The notes under the pieces were generated by a model. The model did no database searches. It was not told the DNA's origin and saw only the letters and a program-made list of their open reading frames with translations. The translations under genes were made by a program, and so were the position numbers. A DNA stretch of 64,000 bases from Diphasiastrum complanatum (lineage: Eukaryota; Streptophyta; Lycopodiopsida; Lycopodiales; Lycopodiaceae), in the NCBI GenBank assembly GCA_029204225.1, contig CM055113.1:13032813-13096812 (forward strand), in the 5' to 3' direction. Positions within the stretch are counted from its first letter, which is position 1; each line of letters starts with the position of its first letter. This document shows positions 22,596-35,019 of this stretch, in pieces.

Positions 22596-25500
22596 TCTAG
22601 ATTTGCATCAATCAGGAAGGTGGAGCTACTTCTTGTATTTTCTCAGTTTTTGTGGATTTCTCCTTGCATGTTATTTCTAGGTGGTGGAATTGATCTCCAA
22701 GTAGGTGACTTCTCTGAATGTGGTGTACTTTCAGCCTAAAGATCATAATTATGGGGCTTCTCCATAGTTTTTGTTGGAAATCGAAGATTTTTTGATGGTT
22801 TTAGTGGGTTTTTCACCTAGGATTGAAGTTTTTTGCTTGAAATTGATCATAGGTACTAGTATAGTTCGTTTTCCAGATTGTACTTGCTGTTCTACAGTCA
22901 TTATTGATTGGATCTAATGATTGCATGATGTTGGAATAGTCAAAAGGTGGATTAGATAGTGATTTTGGACCAAAAATTGGGGTTTTTGGACCATAAATGG
23001 GCTATAGAAACCATGTTTGGCTAGAATCAGAACTTTTAGTGCTTTAATGCAATGGATTTACAAGGATTTGGATCTGATTGCACGAATTTGTGGATTTTTC
23101 CCACAAATTTTGGTCGAAATTGGTCAAAAACCAAGGTTTTTTGATGTTTTTTGGACTAATTTTGGGGTGGATCTCAAAATTCTCAGCCAAGACTTGATAT
23201 GAACGTTTTCAGAGATGTAATGAAGTTTTCCCTGAACTATCATGAAGTTTGGAAGGGATTAGACACTATTAGGGGGGCTCAAAACACCAAAAAATAGTGT
23301 ATTTTTGATGATTTTTTTAGCATGAATACCTCTTAATTGGGGGTCTGAACCTGTTGGTTATTGTGACAAGATTAAAGATATGATATATTGCATCTGTTTT
23401 GAGCCATCATGCATCCAATTTGGATAAGTGAGCATTTGCTTGTTGGAGGAGGCCAAAAATGCATTTTTTGCATGATCCGAGCTTATGATTGCTTGCTGGA
23501 CCTGTTAGAAGCTTCTATGCCTCTCTAATGAGCCCTAGTAGAGTGCTTGTAACCTCTGATCCAAGGCGTTTTGGGCTGGGATGTGTTTTTTGAAGATTTC
23601 TCTCCACAAAAGTGTGCCCTCCTACCTGTTTTTCATGCATTTATTGCTCGCACGTGTGAAGCCAGGGGTGCAGAATGATGTGTCAAGTGCCTTATAGACC
23701 ACTTTCCCTCCGTACTGTTGTACATCGACCAATTTGGTAGTTTTGAGCTAAAATTTGCAAAATTTTTGAAATGTTCTGATGCATGCATACTTGTAATTCA
23801 ATGTAGTGCTTGTATGTTGATGAAAATGTATGGATAGACCTGTATGCATGCATGGATGCATGTTGCATGCGTAATCAGTAGATTGATCAAAAGATTTTGT
23901 GCATGAAGCTATTTTGGCTATTCTAGATCAAAAATCAAATTTCCTAGTGGCTGGGCTAATTACGGGATCAATTTTCACAGTTGGTCCATTTCGAACTGAT
24001 TTTGTGAATCCTAGTGCTAATTTCCCAGTTTCTTGACAATTTACGTAAAAATTGATTTTTTATTGAAATCACTGCATGTCATATAAGATGCATGTTGGAT
24101 GTTTTAGAATCCCTCCAATATGAGATGGTAATTGTGAAACTGTCAAGTCGATGTTTGGTTGACTTTGACAGTTTAGGTCCATATTGAATGGAATTTGAAA
24201 ATTCCAGTTTACATGAAATTTGAAGAAACCATGGACGTTTTTTATTTGTTCCAATTCTTTGGTTATTGATCAAACATAAATGACTTATAAAGTGAATGAT
24301 CTTACTGAGTTGAAATTAGTCAATCGTTAAGATCATTGTACCCTTCACTTTTAGTTGAAGATTTTGTGAATCTGTCAATTATGGAGCATTTCTTGTTCTG
24401 AGGATCAATAAGGACCAAGAATAATGTAAATCTAGTAGAACAATTTTATGCTGGTCTATAAGGGGATTTGCCAGGGATTAAGTGTGGCACGTAATGAATA
24501 AATCAAAACTGTTTGGGTGATAGTGCTAAAGTTAGCGATACCAAATTGAACCTTTTCCTAGTACAAATTTGGGATTTTGTTAACCGGAACCATTTTAGAA
24601 AGGGGAAAAAAGAGTGGAAGTCTGATATGTAGATGATTGTTGGTCTTAGTGATCCAATTATTTAATTTACATTCAATTCCTGAAGTATAACTAATTGCAA
24701 GTGAGAATAAAATTGGAAATTATTTTAGAAGACTGCCTCTGGAAATTTGGATTCCTTTTCTCCAGTGTGAATTAGAATTTGAGGACTCTAAGGGAAAAGT
24801 AGTGGCAAGACTGATAATCCATTTATGGAACCATCTCTATTTTGCAATTGGATTTGGATCTTGCAGAGTAATGCAGATAGAAGGTGTTCCATACATGAAT
24901 ATAGTAATTTGGATTCTTTTCAATTATAGAGTATTTCTCTATAATGATGGTAATGACCAAGAGAGTTCTAACTCGTTAAAAGAATTAAAGTTTTTTGTAC
25001 CGATTCTGGAATAGATTCTAGGACAATATGAGATTCGGTTCTGTTGAAATCTATGTTTCTTTTGGGTTAGGATACATTCTATTGTATTTGGTAGATACAT
25101 TCTGTTTTGTCCATGTTGGGTACAATATGAAATAGTATTCTTTGAGTAACACTAAAGAAGCATGAGAGATTTCAATTGTTAGGATTATTTCCTGGAATTG
25201 GTTGTGAATTTGATCCTATATCTGGGTATAGGATAGCCAAATCGTTTTTTTTGACTTTTTGGGCAAAACAGATCTGGATGCAGAGGATTCTTGGAGGAAA
25301 AGCTGGTGGTATGGGACATTAGTGATTCTAAAGGGGATTTCTTGGGTAGAATGATCTGTAGACCGATGGTTAGTGATTATTGTAATGGTAATACTAACAG
25401 AGTCCATTGGTTTTTTTTTCAGAATATTTTAGGAATTATGAGATATAGATCGATCCCTAAATGGTATCTCATTAATTACAAAATATGGAAGCCCTTACAT

Positions 25501-28500
25501 CTATTTCTCTATTTTATTAGACCTCTATTCTTTAGACTTTCTTAATACATGACAATTGGATTGAGTTTCATATAATTTCTTCCAGTGTAGAACTCTATTT
25601 TGAAGGACTGTTATAATTATATGAGATTGTACTTCCATATAAGATTTTGAATATGGCTCGAAACTTAGGTTTCTTGAACCCTAACTTTAGCCTCTATTTG
25701 ATAGTTGATTATTGAGAAATAATATTTCTATCATTCGGGATAAGATATTCTACGATTCTGAGAAAAAAATCATGTTTGTAATAGTATTGGATACTCATTA
25801 CTGACTTTTTTGAATTTTTGATATCTCATACGTTGTCTCCTGGGAACTTTTAAATCGAAATTATGGAAAAAAAAATTTAAAATGGGAAAGAAAAGATAGG
25901 AATAAGTCTTTTGAGGAATCAGCCAGTTGCATTGATTTTGGAAAAAAAAAATTCTTGTATGTGTGCAAAGGTAGAACTATCCAGGTTGAAATAGACAAAC
26001 TCTCTAAGTGATTATTTTGAGTAATCTGGAACTAGAGGACTTTTGGGGTTATTGAGTTGTGAGATATTCATTAATATGGGAAGTAGTGATAAAGATTAAA
26101 TTAAGATTCACTGATTGTTACCCAGTACCATTTTGTTATGGATTGGATCAGTGCAATAAAGCTTTAATCTTAACTCTATGTCCAAAGATGTCTGTATGAG
26201 TTAGCCTAATCTTGGTTTGTATGCTAAGATCTGTTGTAGGCTGATTTGTAGAAGAAATTTTGCTAATAAGAGGTAGATGGTTGGAAAACTTGTGATGTGG
26301 AGTTATTCACTTCAAAGATTTCCCAGATATGTTATTTACTCAGAGTTCTTTGGTAGTTGAGTTGCAAGAATCTTAGTAAATAATGTGAGTAACATATGCA
26401 GATTGTGGATATTTGTCAGTTTATAGCCTATGCTTATGTATAGGAACATAGTTGGATAAGTTGCTTATGTACATCGTAATCTTGTGGATCTACTATGTGT
26501 TTCCTATGTACTGAGTTAATATCGTATACTTAAACTAGTCAGAGTGCTTACAAGTTAATGTCTCTTTATGTGGAAAGGATAATTCATTAACTTATTTATG
26601 GTTTGGAAGAAGATCTAAATGTGGTGTTATACATGTATAATTGAGATCTGCACCTAGACATTTAAGATTTCTAAATCATTTATAATTGACTTGAGTAATT
26701 GGATTACTTCTGATTAGAAGTTAATTGTGTAAATAAGCAGTGTGAAGAGAATTCACCGGGAACTGTTTATTTTGATCTATATTGCTTATAAGTCACATGA
26801 TTAGTGAGTCATTTGGATTCATTTATGAGAACTATGCATAGAATATAGAAGAATCTTGATATAGAATATTTCTTGAAGTAGAAATATCCTAAGTTATTGA
26901 CTATATCCCAGTGAGCTCATATACATACATTGGATGACAGAGTCTAACTAATGTCAAGGATAACCACTGAATTCAGTTGGAATTCAGCAGAACTTTATAA
27001 TCTCTAGATGTGGTTCTAGGTGATTGTATAAAGTTTATTATTTGTTAAAGACAAATGTTATAATGGTCTTTAATCACTTGGTTGATTTAGAATTTGGAAC
27101 TCATAATCTGGTTAAGAATCGAGATGGAAGAATATTCTTGGAATCCAATAATTTTCCTTGTGGAAAAGATTTCAGAATGTTTCTTATATTTCCTGAGTGG
27201 TATATTGTGCATATACTCTAGTATCTCCAAATGATTAAGTATGGGTTTAGAATCTGATAGATTATGATTGACGAATCATAAGATTCTAAATGTTTATGAT
27301 TGACGGATCATAAATTGATACTTAAAGGTCATTAGATGATTGTATGAAAATATGATGATTCTTAAGATGATGAGTAATTCTTGATCAATTGGTGGAGTTA
27401 AAATTTAGATTTGTTATTTAAACTCTAAATTTGTGTACAAACTTGAGATTGTTTGGATCTCACAGGCGTTTTCAATAAGTAATTGTTTACTTATGAAGAT
27501 TTTGCCTATCTTTACAGATTGTAGTCAAGGAATGCTTGTGTACTATTTTTCAGCCTAAAATCTTCGGTTAATTAGGAGCAGTTAAGTCTATCAAGATTGA
27601 ATGGATGCTATTTTCTGGTATATGATGCTAGGGATAGAGCACTTATCTCAGGAGAGTATTTGGGGTACTCAGGATTGAGTTGAAGTCATTTTTATCTTGA
27701 TGGATCTCCTAAGAGATTTTGGTGGGATGAGTTTTGTACCAAAAAGCATTTATGACAGGTCTATAAGTATTTGTGGATAGTCTTGGATAATTGTTTTGGA
27801 TCTTTAACTTTTGAGCATTGATTTCCAATGTAAGGTGAGGACTCACCCAGTGATTCATGTAAATTGAAGTACATGAAGGTGATGTTATTAGATTGGAGAG
27901 AATCAAACCCAATAGGAAAATTTATCTTTTAGTGTACTTCTAAAAGGTCGATATAGTATTTCAGTGTAGAGACATATAATTGGTACACATCCATATATTT
28001 AAGAACGTCAACTTCAAACGTGCAAAAGATAAAGTACTTCAAAGGGAGTAATCATTGTGCTTAATTGAAACATTTTCCAGACACTCTAGAATGAGTTGTG
28101 TGCTATAAACATGTCATTGTCTTGTTTATAACCAAGTTTTAGTATTTCTAGCTTGACTACTTGTCCGACTCTCTGACCTTTTTGGTAGGATAGAAGGCCC
28201 AAACGACAACATCTCATGTTGTCTAAGTTATGGGATTGTATAAGAAAACTTTATGCTGCCCCTAGGTCCGAGCTTCAAAATTTAGAGCTTGATTCCTTAG
28301 ATTCTGAGAGTGGCATATTGAACTACTTTATGTCAAAAAAAAATACAGATTCCTACAAATATTTTCTTGCTTGAAGAAGGTTTACAATTTCACAACATCA
28401 GTTTTTCATGCATCTCCTTCTTATCATAGATGCATCTATCAAAAGTTAACTAGAGACGGGGTTGCAGGTAAGTTTCTCAAAGCACAACTTCTACATAATA

Positions 28501-28640
28501 ATTTTTCACAACCTGGCCTCTCACAGAACGCATGATTACTTCACAGTATGGATCATTCACAAGGCCAAGCAAGGATGGATCACCTTTTTTCTAAAGAAAC
28601 TATGAGTTTCTATCTTTCATAGCCTTAGCATTTTTTTTCT
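22596..28640 (+). other. Six kilobases of AT-rich sequence without recognisable genes
   Basis: It lies between a good LTR/PBS and a copia RT. Only short frames occur, and none resembles gag, protease or integrase. There are small local repeats, for example ATGATTGACGAATCATAA and its near copy at about 27265-27315. It could be a long non-coding internal region of a large retrotransposon derivative or an insertion into a copia element. Confidence 0.45.
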
Positions 28641-28679
28641 TAGTTTTCCTAGAGGAAGACAATAGCCTATACATCACAG

Positions 28680-29490
28680 TAGTTGCTGAGCCTGTACTAT
28701 CTCCAAGGAAATTCACAAGACAAAGAAGAGCGCCAGTCAGATATATACCTGACAGCTCATCTTCTACTCAGGAAGAATTGTGTGGATTCAACTGCAAACC
28801 ACAAACTTATAAAGAATCCATCAACTGTCCAGACAAGAACAAGTGGATCAAGGCCATGGAAGACAAAATGAGCTCCATGAAGCAAAACAAGGTATGGACT
28901 CTCGAGCCACTACAAGCCGACAAAAAGACTATCAAGTGTAAATGGGTCTACAAGCACAAGTATGGACCAGACGACAATGTACTGAGATACAAAGCTAGGC
29001 TAGTTGCAAAGGGTTTCTCACAGAGGTATGGCATTGATTATACAGAGACATTCTCTCCTGTTGTGAAGCACATGTCCCTACACGTATTATTTGCATATGC
29101 AGCTACCTATGATCTAAAGATCCACATCATAGATGAGAAAGTAGCCTTCCTACATGGGGAGCTGAAAGAAGAGGTCTACATGGACTAGCCACTGGGTTTT
29201 TCCAGTGAGTCACTTGCTGACTATGCCTGCAGAATGCATAGAAGCATACAGTCCGCCAGGCAGTGGTATAAGAAGAAGGATCACGCACTTAGATCCTTGG
29301 GCTTCCAGCCTTTAATGGCTGACTAAACATTCATGTGAAAGTCATAAATAGAGAGATCATCATAGTCAGTGTCTATGTAGATGACACTCTGATCCTGTCA
29401 TGGAGCGACAATCTGATTGCGTAGGTGAACGCAGATGTTTCGAGGCACTTCAAAATATCGGACCTAGGAGAAGCAAAAATGCTATCTGGG
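28680..29490 (+). pseudogene. Copia reverse transcriptase
   Basis: The open frame to 29188 reads RRAPVRYIP (integrase-RT linker), NKWIKAMEDKMSSMKQN, TIKCKWVYKHKYG, RYKARLVAKGFSQ, YTETFSPVVKH and GELKEEVYMD. After a stop the frame continues in shifted phase to VYVDDTLILSWSDN, the catalytic YVDD motif (about 29372), and ISDLGEAKML. It ends near 29490, where reversed gypsy sequence begins. RNase H is absent. Confidence 0.88.
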
Positions 29491-29499
29491 TTTACAAAT

Positions 29500-29960
29500 C
29501 GACTGAGATCTTCATGCTGGGAGATTGTAACCACACCAATTTGATCAGTGTTCCCCTTATATACTGTCTTGAATGCCCACAGAGCAACATGCAATTTGTG
29601 TTCCAAATCAGATCTGCTAGCTTCAATTATTTTTGTGATTACGCTACACAGGATCTTATTAGATGATTCTGCTTGTCCATTACCATGAGGGTAATAAGGT
29701 GTACTAGTTTTATGGACCACAAAGAATTCCTCCAATAGGACCTTGATGGCTTCATTGATGAAATGACTTCCACGATCGCTGACTATCTCCACTTGTATCC
29801 AAAGCGTACAATGATAATAGGTCTCACCGCCCATGTGGTTGGATCAACCTTTACAACCTGGTCCCTATTTTCAAAGGTGAGACATCTAAATAGGTGTACA
29901 TTACTTAGATTTGAACTCCGTTTTGGGAGCGTGAGAAAATGGCTCTTATTGCAACCGTAT
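29500..29960 (-). pseudogene. Rearranged Tat-like gypsy piece: protease end joined to integrase
   Basis: On the minus strand, LTFENRDQVVKVDPTTWAV (protease C-terminal region; compare 43380-43440) is followed at once by VSDRGSHFINEAIKVLLEEF and GNGQAESSNKILCSV, which hold the second aspartate and the glutamate of the integrase core (compare 46440-46590). RT, RNase H and the integrase zinc finger are missing between them. It is a deletion derivative of the 34192-48555 family. Confidence 0.8.
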
Positions 29961-30018
29961 GTGGACCGCAATCGCTAGAAATGCGGTTTCTTGGCGGTGT
30001 CTAGTCTTTGTATAATGA

Positions 30019-30275
30019 CCACAGGGTTGACTCCTGTGGTTTCTGGCAGTCCCTTAGGCAGTTCTTTGTGGTGCCTTGGCGGTTCCTTGCGGTAGCTTGC
30101 AATGAGTCGTATTAGACTGCAACCTTTACCTTGGAGGTTCCTTGCGGTAGCTTGCAATGAGTCGTATTAGACTGCAGCCAATGCCTTGGCGGTTCCTTGT
30201 TGTAGCTTTTGGTGAGTCATATTAGACCACAACCTTTGCCTTGGCGGTTCCTTGCGGTGTCTTGGGTGGAAGTAG
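30019..30275. repeat. 55-bp minisatellite
   Basis: CCTTGGMGGTTCCTTG recurs at 30074, 30129, 30184 and 30239, a regular 55-bp period. The units are separated by CTTGCAATGAGTCGTATTAG and its variants. A less similar unit lies to the left. Confidence 0.88.
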
Positions 30276-30279
30276 ACAT

Positions 30280-31450
30280 ACTTCACTTTTTTGCATTTCT
30301 CGCTTTTTGAAAAAATACGAGGGAGACGAATCTGATGTCGAAATAGTCACATTTCGCATTTCTCGCATGTTGGGAAAATGCGAACTGTGCGACAATCAGT
30401 TCATTTTTGTAGATTGTTTCGAAGATGGTGTATTTCTGCAAACTGATAGAAGACTCTGATTTGTTGAAGTCATTGAAGATGGCTAGGTCTTCAATGATCT
30501 TCAGATAACTTGAACTTGACATGCGAATGTGAAAAGAATAGGATTGGTTATCCTTTAGTCTTTATCCATGGATGAAGATCAGCCAGAAGCTCGACATAGT
30601 CATTCTTCGAATAGTTCGGCTGTCTGAATTTTGTGATTTATGTAGGTGTTAGATGAGCAGACATAGAACCAAAAGAGGTTTCACCCTAGATCAATGATCA
30701 ATAAATGTATAGAAAGAATCTTGAAATAGAAAATAGCATTAACCAAGGATAAAGTTGTGGACTTAATTTTCAACAGTCCCCCTTTTGAAATTGGTCAAAA
30801 GATATTTATATTCCTAATCCCATGTTTTGAAGTTTTCATTTATCAAGTGAGCAATCTCTTGCAATTTTGTGTACTCTTTTTTGCTATGGTATGGTTTTTG
30901 TGATGGTGTCAATATCATCATTCTTTGCGTTGAAGGTTTTAGAAAATGGACCAACAAATAAACCGTTTCTATTTTGTTTTTTGGTCGTAGTACCTTGCCC
31001 ATGTTATCAGATCATTTTAAATAAGTTTTTTGAACCAATATTTTTATTATTAGTTAACAATTTTGCAACCACTGTTTCACATATTGCAAATGTGATTATG
31101 CACTTGTAAAGGCTACAAATAATGTAGGTGGTCCAAGTTGTCTAATCATTGCAAATATGTCTTTCTTTGTTTTGTCACATTAATTTGGAAAGGTTCGTAA
31201 CATACCAAGATTGATGTATCCAATATTTGATTTCAATAGTATTGCAATGTTAGAGTCAAACGTATGTTTCACTTTTAGAGTTTGACTGCATGTTTTTCCT
31301 TTTTCTTATCTTGAAAGATGCACTTGATAGAATGAAATGTATTTGACATTTGAATGTTCATAAAACAAATTTGAAATGTGATTGCAAAACGCTTATCGTG
31401 ATGTGTCAATGTCCATTGCTATAATGTAGGTATAGCACATTACCAAAGGG
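30280..31450. other. No gene recognised
   Basis: AT-rich. A duplicated phrase GCATTTCTCGC occurs at about 30293 and 30356. No coding is supported. Confidence 0.35.
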
Positions 31451-31452
31451 TC

Positions 31453-31848
31453 TTGTCTAGCATTCACCATCCTTGCACGCTTGAGGAAATTCCATATGAA
31501 CTTTCCCAAACACTCAATCTGGCCACACAACAATCAACTTTTATCTTCTTTAATCTCCAAACCGGCTACGTCGACGGTCCATCCTTTGACATTGACAATT
31601 TCCAAGACCAATTGATGGGCACCGAGAACGCTGATATAAGCCAAGACTTGGTAGACCGATTCTTGATCCCAAAAATGTTCAAGAAACATCTAGTGTGTAA
31701 ATCCATTTCTGCCCTTCTTACTTCTTTTCTCAATTCTGCAGCTACAAAATCCCATTCCCACCTCAAAATTGTAGTACCATTCCCTCACAAACACCTTAGC
31801 CAAACTCCAGCCACAATCCAAATGGCAGGAACAGGTGTTCCTCACTGA
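31453..31848 (+). CDS. Orphan 131-residue reading frame
   Basis: An uninterrupted frame with ordinary amino-acid composition (MSSIHHPCTLEEIPYELSQT at the start; LKIVVPFPHKHL near the end). I recognise no family, signal peptide or membrane segment. The upstream sequence has no clear promoter, and it could be an exon or a chance frame. Confidence 0.25.
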   Translation: MSSIHHPCTLEEIPYELSQTLNLATQQSTFIFFNLQTGYVDGPSFDIDNFQDQLMGTENADISQDLVDRFLIPKMFKKHLVCKSISALLTSFLNSAATKSHSHLKIVVPFPHKHLSQTPATIQMAGTGVPH

Positions 31849-32974
31849 ACCATGCGCATTGGAGGTTTGATTTCACCGCCTCTCCACACATACGTGCGAC
31901 CTGAGTGGAAGGCTCAACCATGGAATACTACAACTTTTTCTAGATAAAATAAAAGAAGCCAAGAAAGAAGGCATGCAAGGACTCATTTTGCGTTTTTTTT
32001 GTTATACAACATTGTGCCTTTTCTATTTCTTATTTTCCCTTTTGTTTTTCCATCTTTCTTAATTTTTTTTTAGACTAGGCATTCTACACATTCACTCGTC
32101 ATTTTTGACATGCCCCCTCTCATCTATATTTTAGAAGGGTTATAAAAACGATGATGAAAAGCCCATGTTCTCTAGAATCCGTCATTTTTCAATTTCCTTT
32201 CTAACACCCCCACCTCTTTTCACATTCATGTTTATTGTTTTCAACATGATCAAGATCCAAGCCAATCCAAGATCCAAAAAATCCAGCAGATCAATGTAGA
32301 TCAATGATCCATCAATGATCCACCATTTGAACCTGCACAACATAATCAAGATCCAAGCCGATCCAACAAATCTAGCAGATCAATGTAGATTCTCGATCTC
32401 GTGCCACCATCCAGGTATCGCCTAATGACCAATCTTGAAGAGAATACCTTCTAATTAGTAGGCTCCCAACTCCTTCCAGCAGGCTTTCCATTCATGATTA
32501 AGCCCACAACACACCAAAAGGAAGTAGCTCTACGCAACACATCCACAAGCATTGTACTATAGAACTAGTACCAAATTAGTGTGGGTACATGAGACATATA
32601 ATACGGAAGGCTCGTAATTATAAAGTTAGACAAGGTGCACTTGTATTGCGCAAAGCGCAATATAAATATGCCTTGAAGCGTGAAATAGAGTAAACATATA
32701 GTTTTTGTTGAAAGAGCCTCAAAGCAGAATAGGAAATGTGGCATGGCTCAATAGGAATTATGACAAAGCATTTTAAAATCAAGCTACTTGCCAAAATGAA
32801 GAAAAGCAAGTTAACTTAGACTATTAAGTTTAGAAATGAGCCAATAGAAAAGTGCCACTTCAACTCATTTGGACCCAACTATAAAAAGGCCAAATTCTTT
32901 GTATTTCATGTTCTCACATTTCATTTGTTCAATCAAAGAGTTGAGTTCTCTCTTTTTTGTGATTATGTGAATGC

Positions 32975-32978
<4 letters not shown>
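31849..32978. other. No gene recognised; GATC-rich patch
   Basis: Between about 32245 and 32400 the words GATCCAAG, GATCAATG and CAGATC recur many times, making an imprecise simple-sequence patch. Otherwise nothing stands out. Confidence 0.4.

Positions 32979-33044
<66 letters not shown>
32979..33044. repeat. (AG)n microsatellite, about 66 bp
   Basis: Pure dinucleotide repeat. Confidence 0.98.
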
Positions 33045-33045
<1 letters not shown>

Positions 33046-34186
33046 ATCCAGTTCCAAAAAAAAATACACCGTAAAGTGAAACAAATTTTAAGATGTCCAG
33101 CTAGTACCTGCCACCATCTCACCACACAAAACCGCACAAGTTAGCACAATGAGGAAGACAGGTGTCAACAATGAACGTTAGTTGTTATCCATGTCCAAAA
33201 TAAGTTTAGCAGCTTAACAACTTAAAATTTTTTATTTAAAAATGTAGTCCAATCACCCCTATGTAAACATGATTATTAGCAATAGGTCTTCCCATATTAT
33301 TACTGTATCAGGGCATTCCGCCATTCTGATCAGTTTTATGGTACTAGTCTATATCAATTTATAGATTAAAACATATGTATTGAAAAAATAACTGTGCTAA
33401 ATAGGTTGCAAATTGCAAACGAGAGATAGCATGGATCACTACTCAAGTACGGGGCCAATCCAAGCCATACCAATACCTAAACCCATAATAGGCATAGTGC
33501 CATTTTTGAACCCTTGAGCATATTTACGCTTTCCAAGGGTACGTCAGCTACCGCCCTATTTTGTTAAATTTTTAGTACAAAAAATGTGTCAAAAAAATCA
33601 ACAATACATGTGCATAGTTGTTTTTTTAGCCAAGTATATTACCCTTACACTTGCAAAAGGATTGGGGAAAATCCATACCATACCACTCCCTACCAGTGTA
33701 GCATTCCCCTGTACAAATCCATGTAAATTAGGGGTGCACAGGTTATCTATACTTGTGTTATCATTTATATCCTTTAACTTGCAACGTCATCACAAGTGTA
33801 GCCATAGTTAACTAAGCATGCTTTTCATTGAAGAATGGAAGAACTGAATGATGTAGTTTGTTTAACCCTGCCTATCGATATAAAAAATTCTTCTTTAACT
33901 TACCACCATTCATATTCATAGTGTAAACACTATTACCGCATTGCACATCAGTGCGCAAATTAAAGTATTGTAGGACTAACCTGAATAGTTGTCGCATGGT
34001 GAGGAATCATGTTTGTTTATGAAAGACATTTCCCTTGAAGAGTGCTAGTAAGCATATTCGAGTCTAATCTATGCCATAGCAGTGATAGCATAAAAAACAA
34101 TGCCAATCAGTATGTCTTTACCTATGAAACACATTATCTACATATGGTAAAGAGCAATATAACTACTTATCATTTTTAGTCTCTTT
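33045..34186. other. No gene recognised
   Basis: AT-rich, without coding or RNA signals that I can support. Confidence 0.4.
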
Positions 34187-34191
34187 ATCAA

Positions 34192-35000
34192 TGTTGGGGG
34201 TATTCCCAACAAAGTGTAAATAAATAAAATCATCCAATAAAATGTGTTGCAAGGGCATGGCATTTTGCGTGTATAAGCCCATGGCCCAATGAGCATGCAA
34301 ATAAAGTTGTAAATAAAATAAACATGACTTGGGCCTTGGAATTAAAATAAAACTAGAGGCCCAATGTCATTTTTAAACTTAGAGATTACTTTTTAGAGTT
34401 GGGTCCAAATTGGGACTCACATGAATCTTGTGATTTCTAATGTACTTTTTGTGGACCCTTGGATCAAGTTGGGTCCAAGATGAATGGATAGGATCATTGT
34501 GAATATTAGCCAATAGGATTGAGGGGCAAGGCCTTCCCCATTTTATAAAAAGGCACCATTTGTAAACTATTTTCATGCTTAATGAGAAGGAGGAAACTCT
34601 ACCAATTTTGGAAGAGAAGCATCCTCATTTGCAATTCAATGCTTGCTATTGCTCTTGTTGTTTTCAAGTTCATGCTTTTTGGTTTCAATAGTTTATGTTT
34701 CTCCTTTAGCAAGTATAATGTGCATTTGAGCTAACCTCCACCCTCACTCTCTATCTCTCTCTCTTTCTCTCTTCTCTTCTCAATCTCTTCTTTTCTATCC
34801 CTTCCCTTCACCCAAATCATGATGAATGTTAGTGTAGAGGAGTAGAGTTAAAGGAGAATAGTGTTAGTGGTGAGTAGAGTTAAGGGAGAAAGTAGGAAAC
34901 TAACTAAAAGTAGCATCTACGCATAGTTAGGTACCTATCCAGTGATCTAACCTTGCTGACAAGTGGGAGGGCTATACTACGTAAGATCTTCGACCCTACA
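34192..35000 (+). repeat. 5' LTR of the large gypsy element
   Basis: Begins TGTTGGGGGTATTCCC and ends GACCCTACA. A TATA box (TTTTATAAAAAGG) is at about 34538. The part from about 34677 to 35000 matches 48178-48555; the part before it has no match in the 3' LTR. Confidence 0.8.
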
Positions 35001-35001
35001 G

Positions 35002-35019
35002 TGGCGCCGTTGCCGGGGA
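35002..35019 (+). other. Primer-binding site, tRNA-Asp type
   Basis: TGGCGCCGTTGCCGGGGA is complementary to the 3' end of plant tRNA-Asp including CCA. The same primer is used by Athila-type elements. Confidence 0.88.

Noticed and set aside
24802-25545. Frames in the 6-kb gene-free region as possible host exons
   Set aside because: Short, unrelated to known families, and no splice pattern links them.
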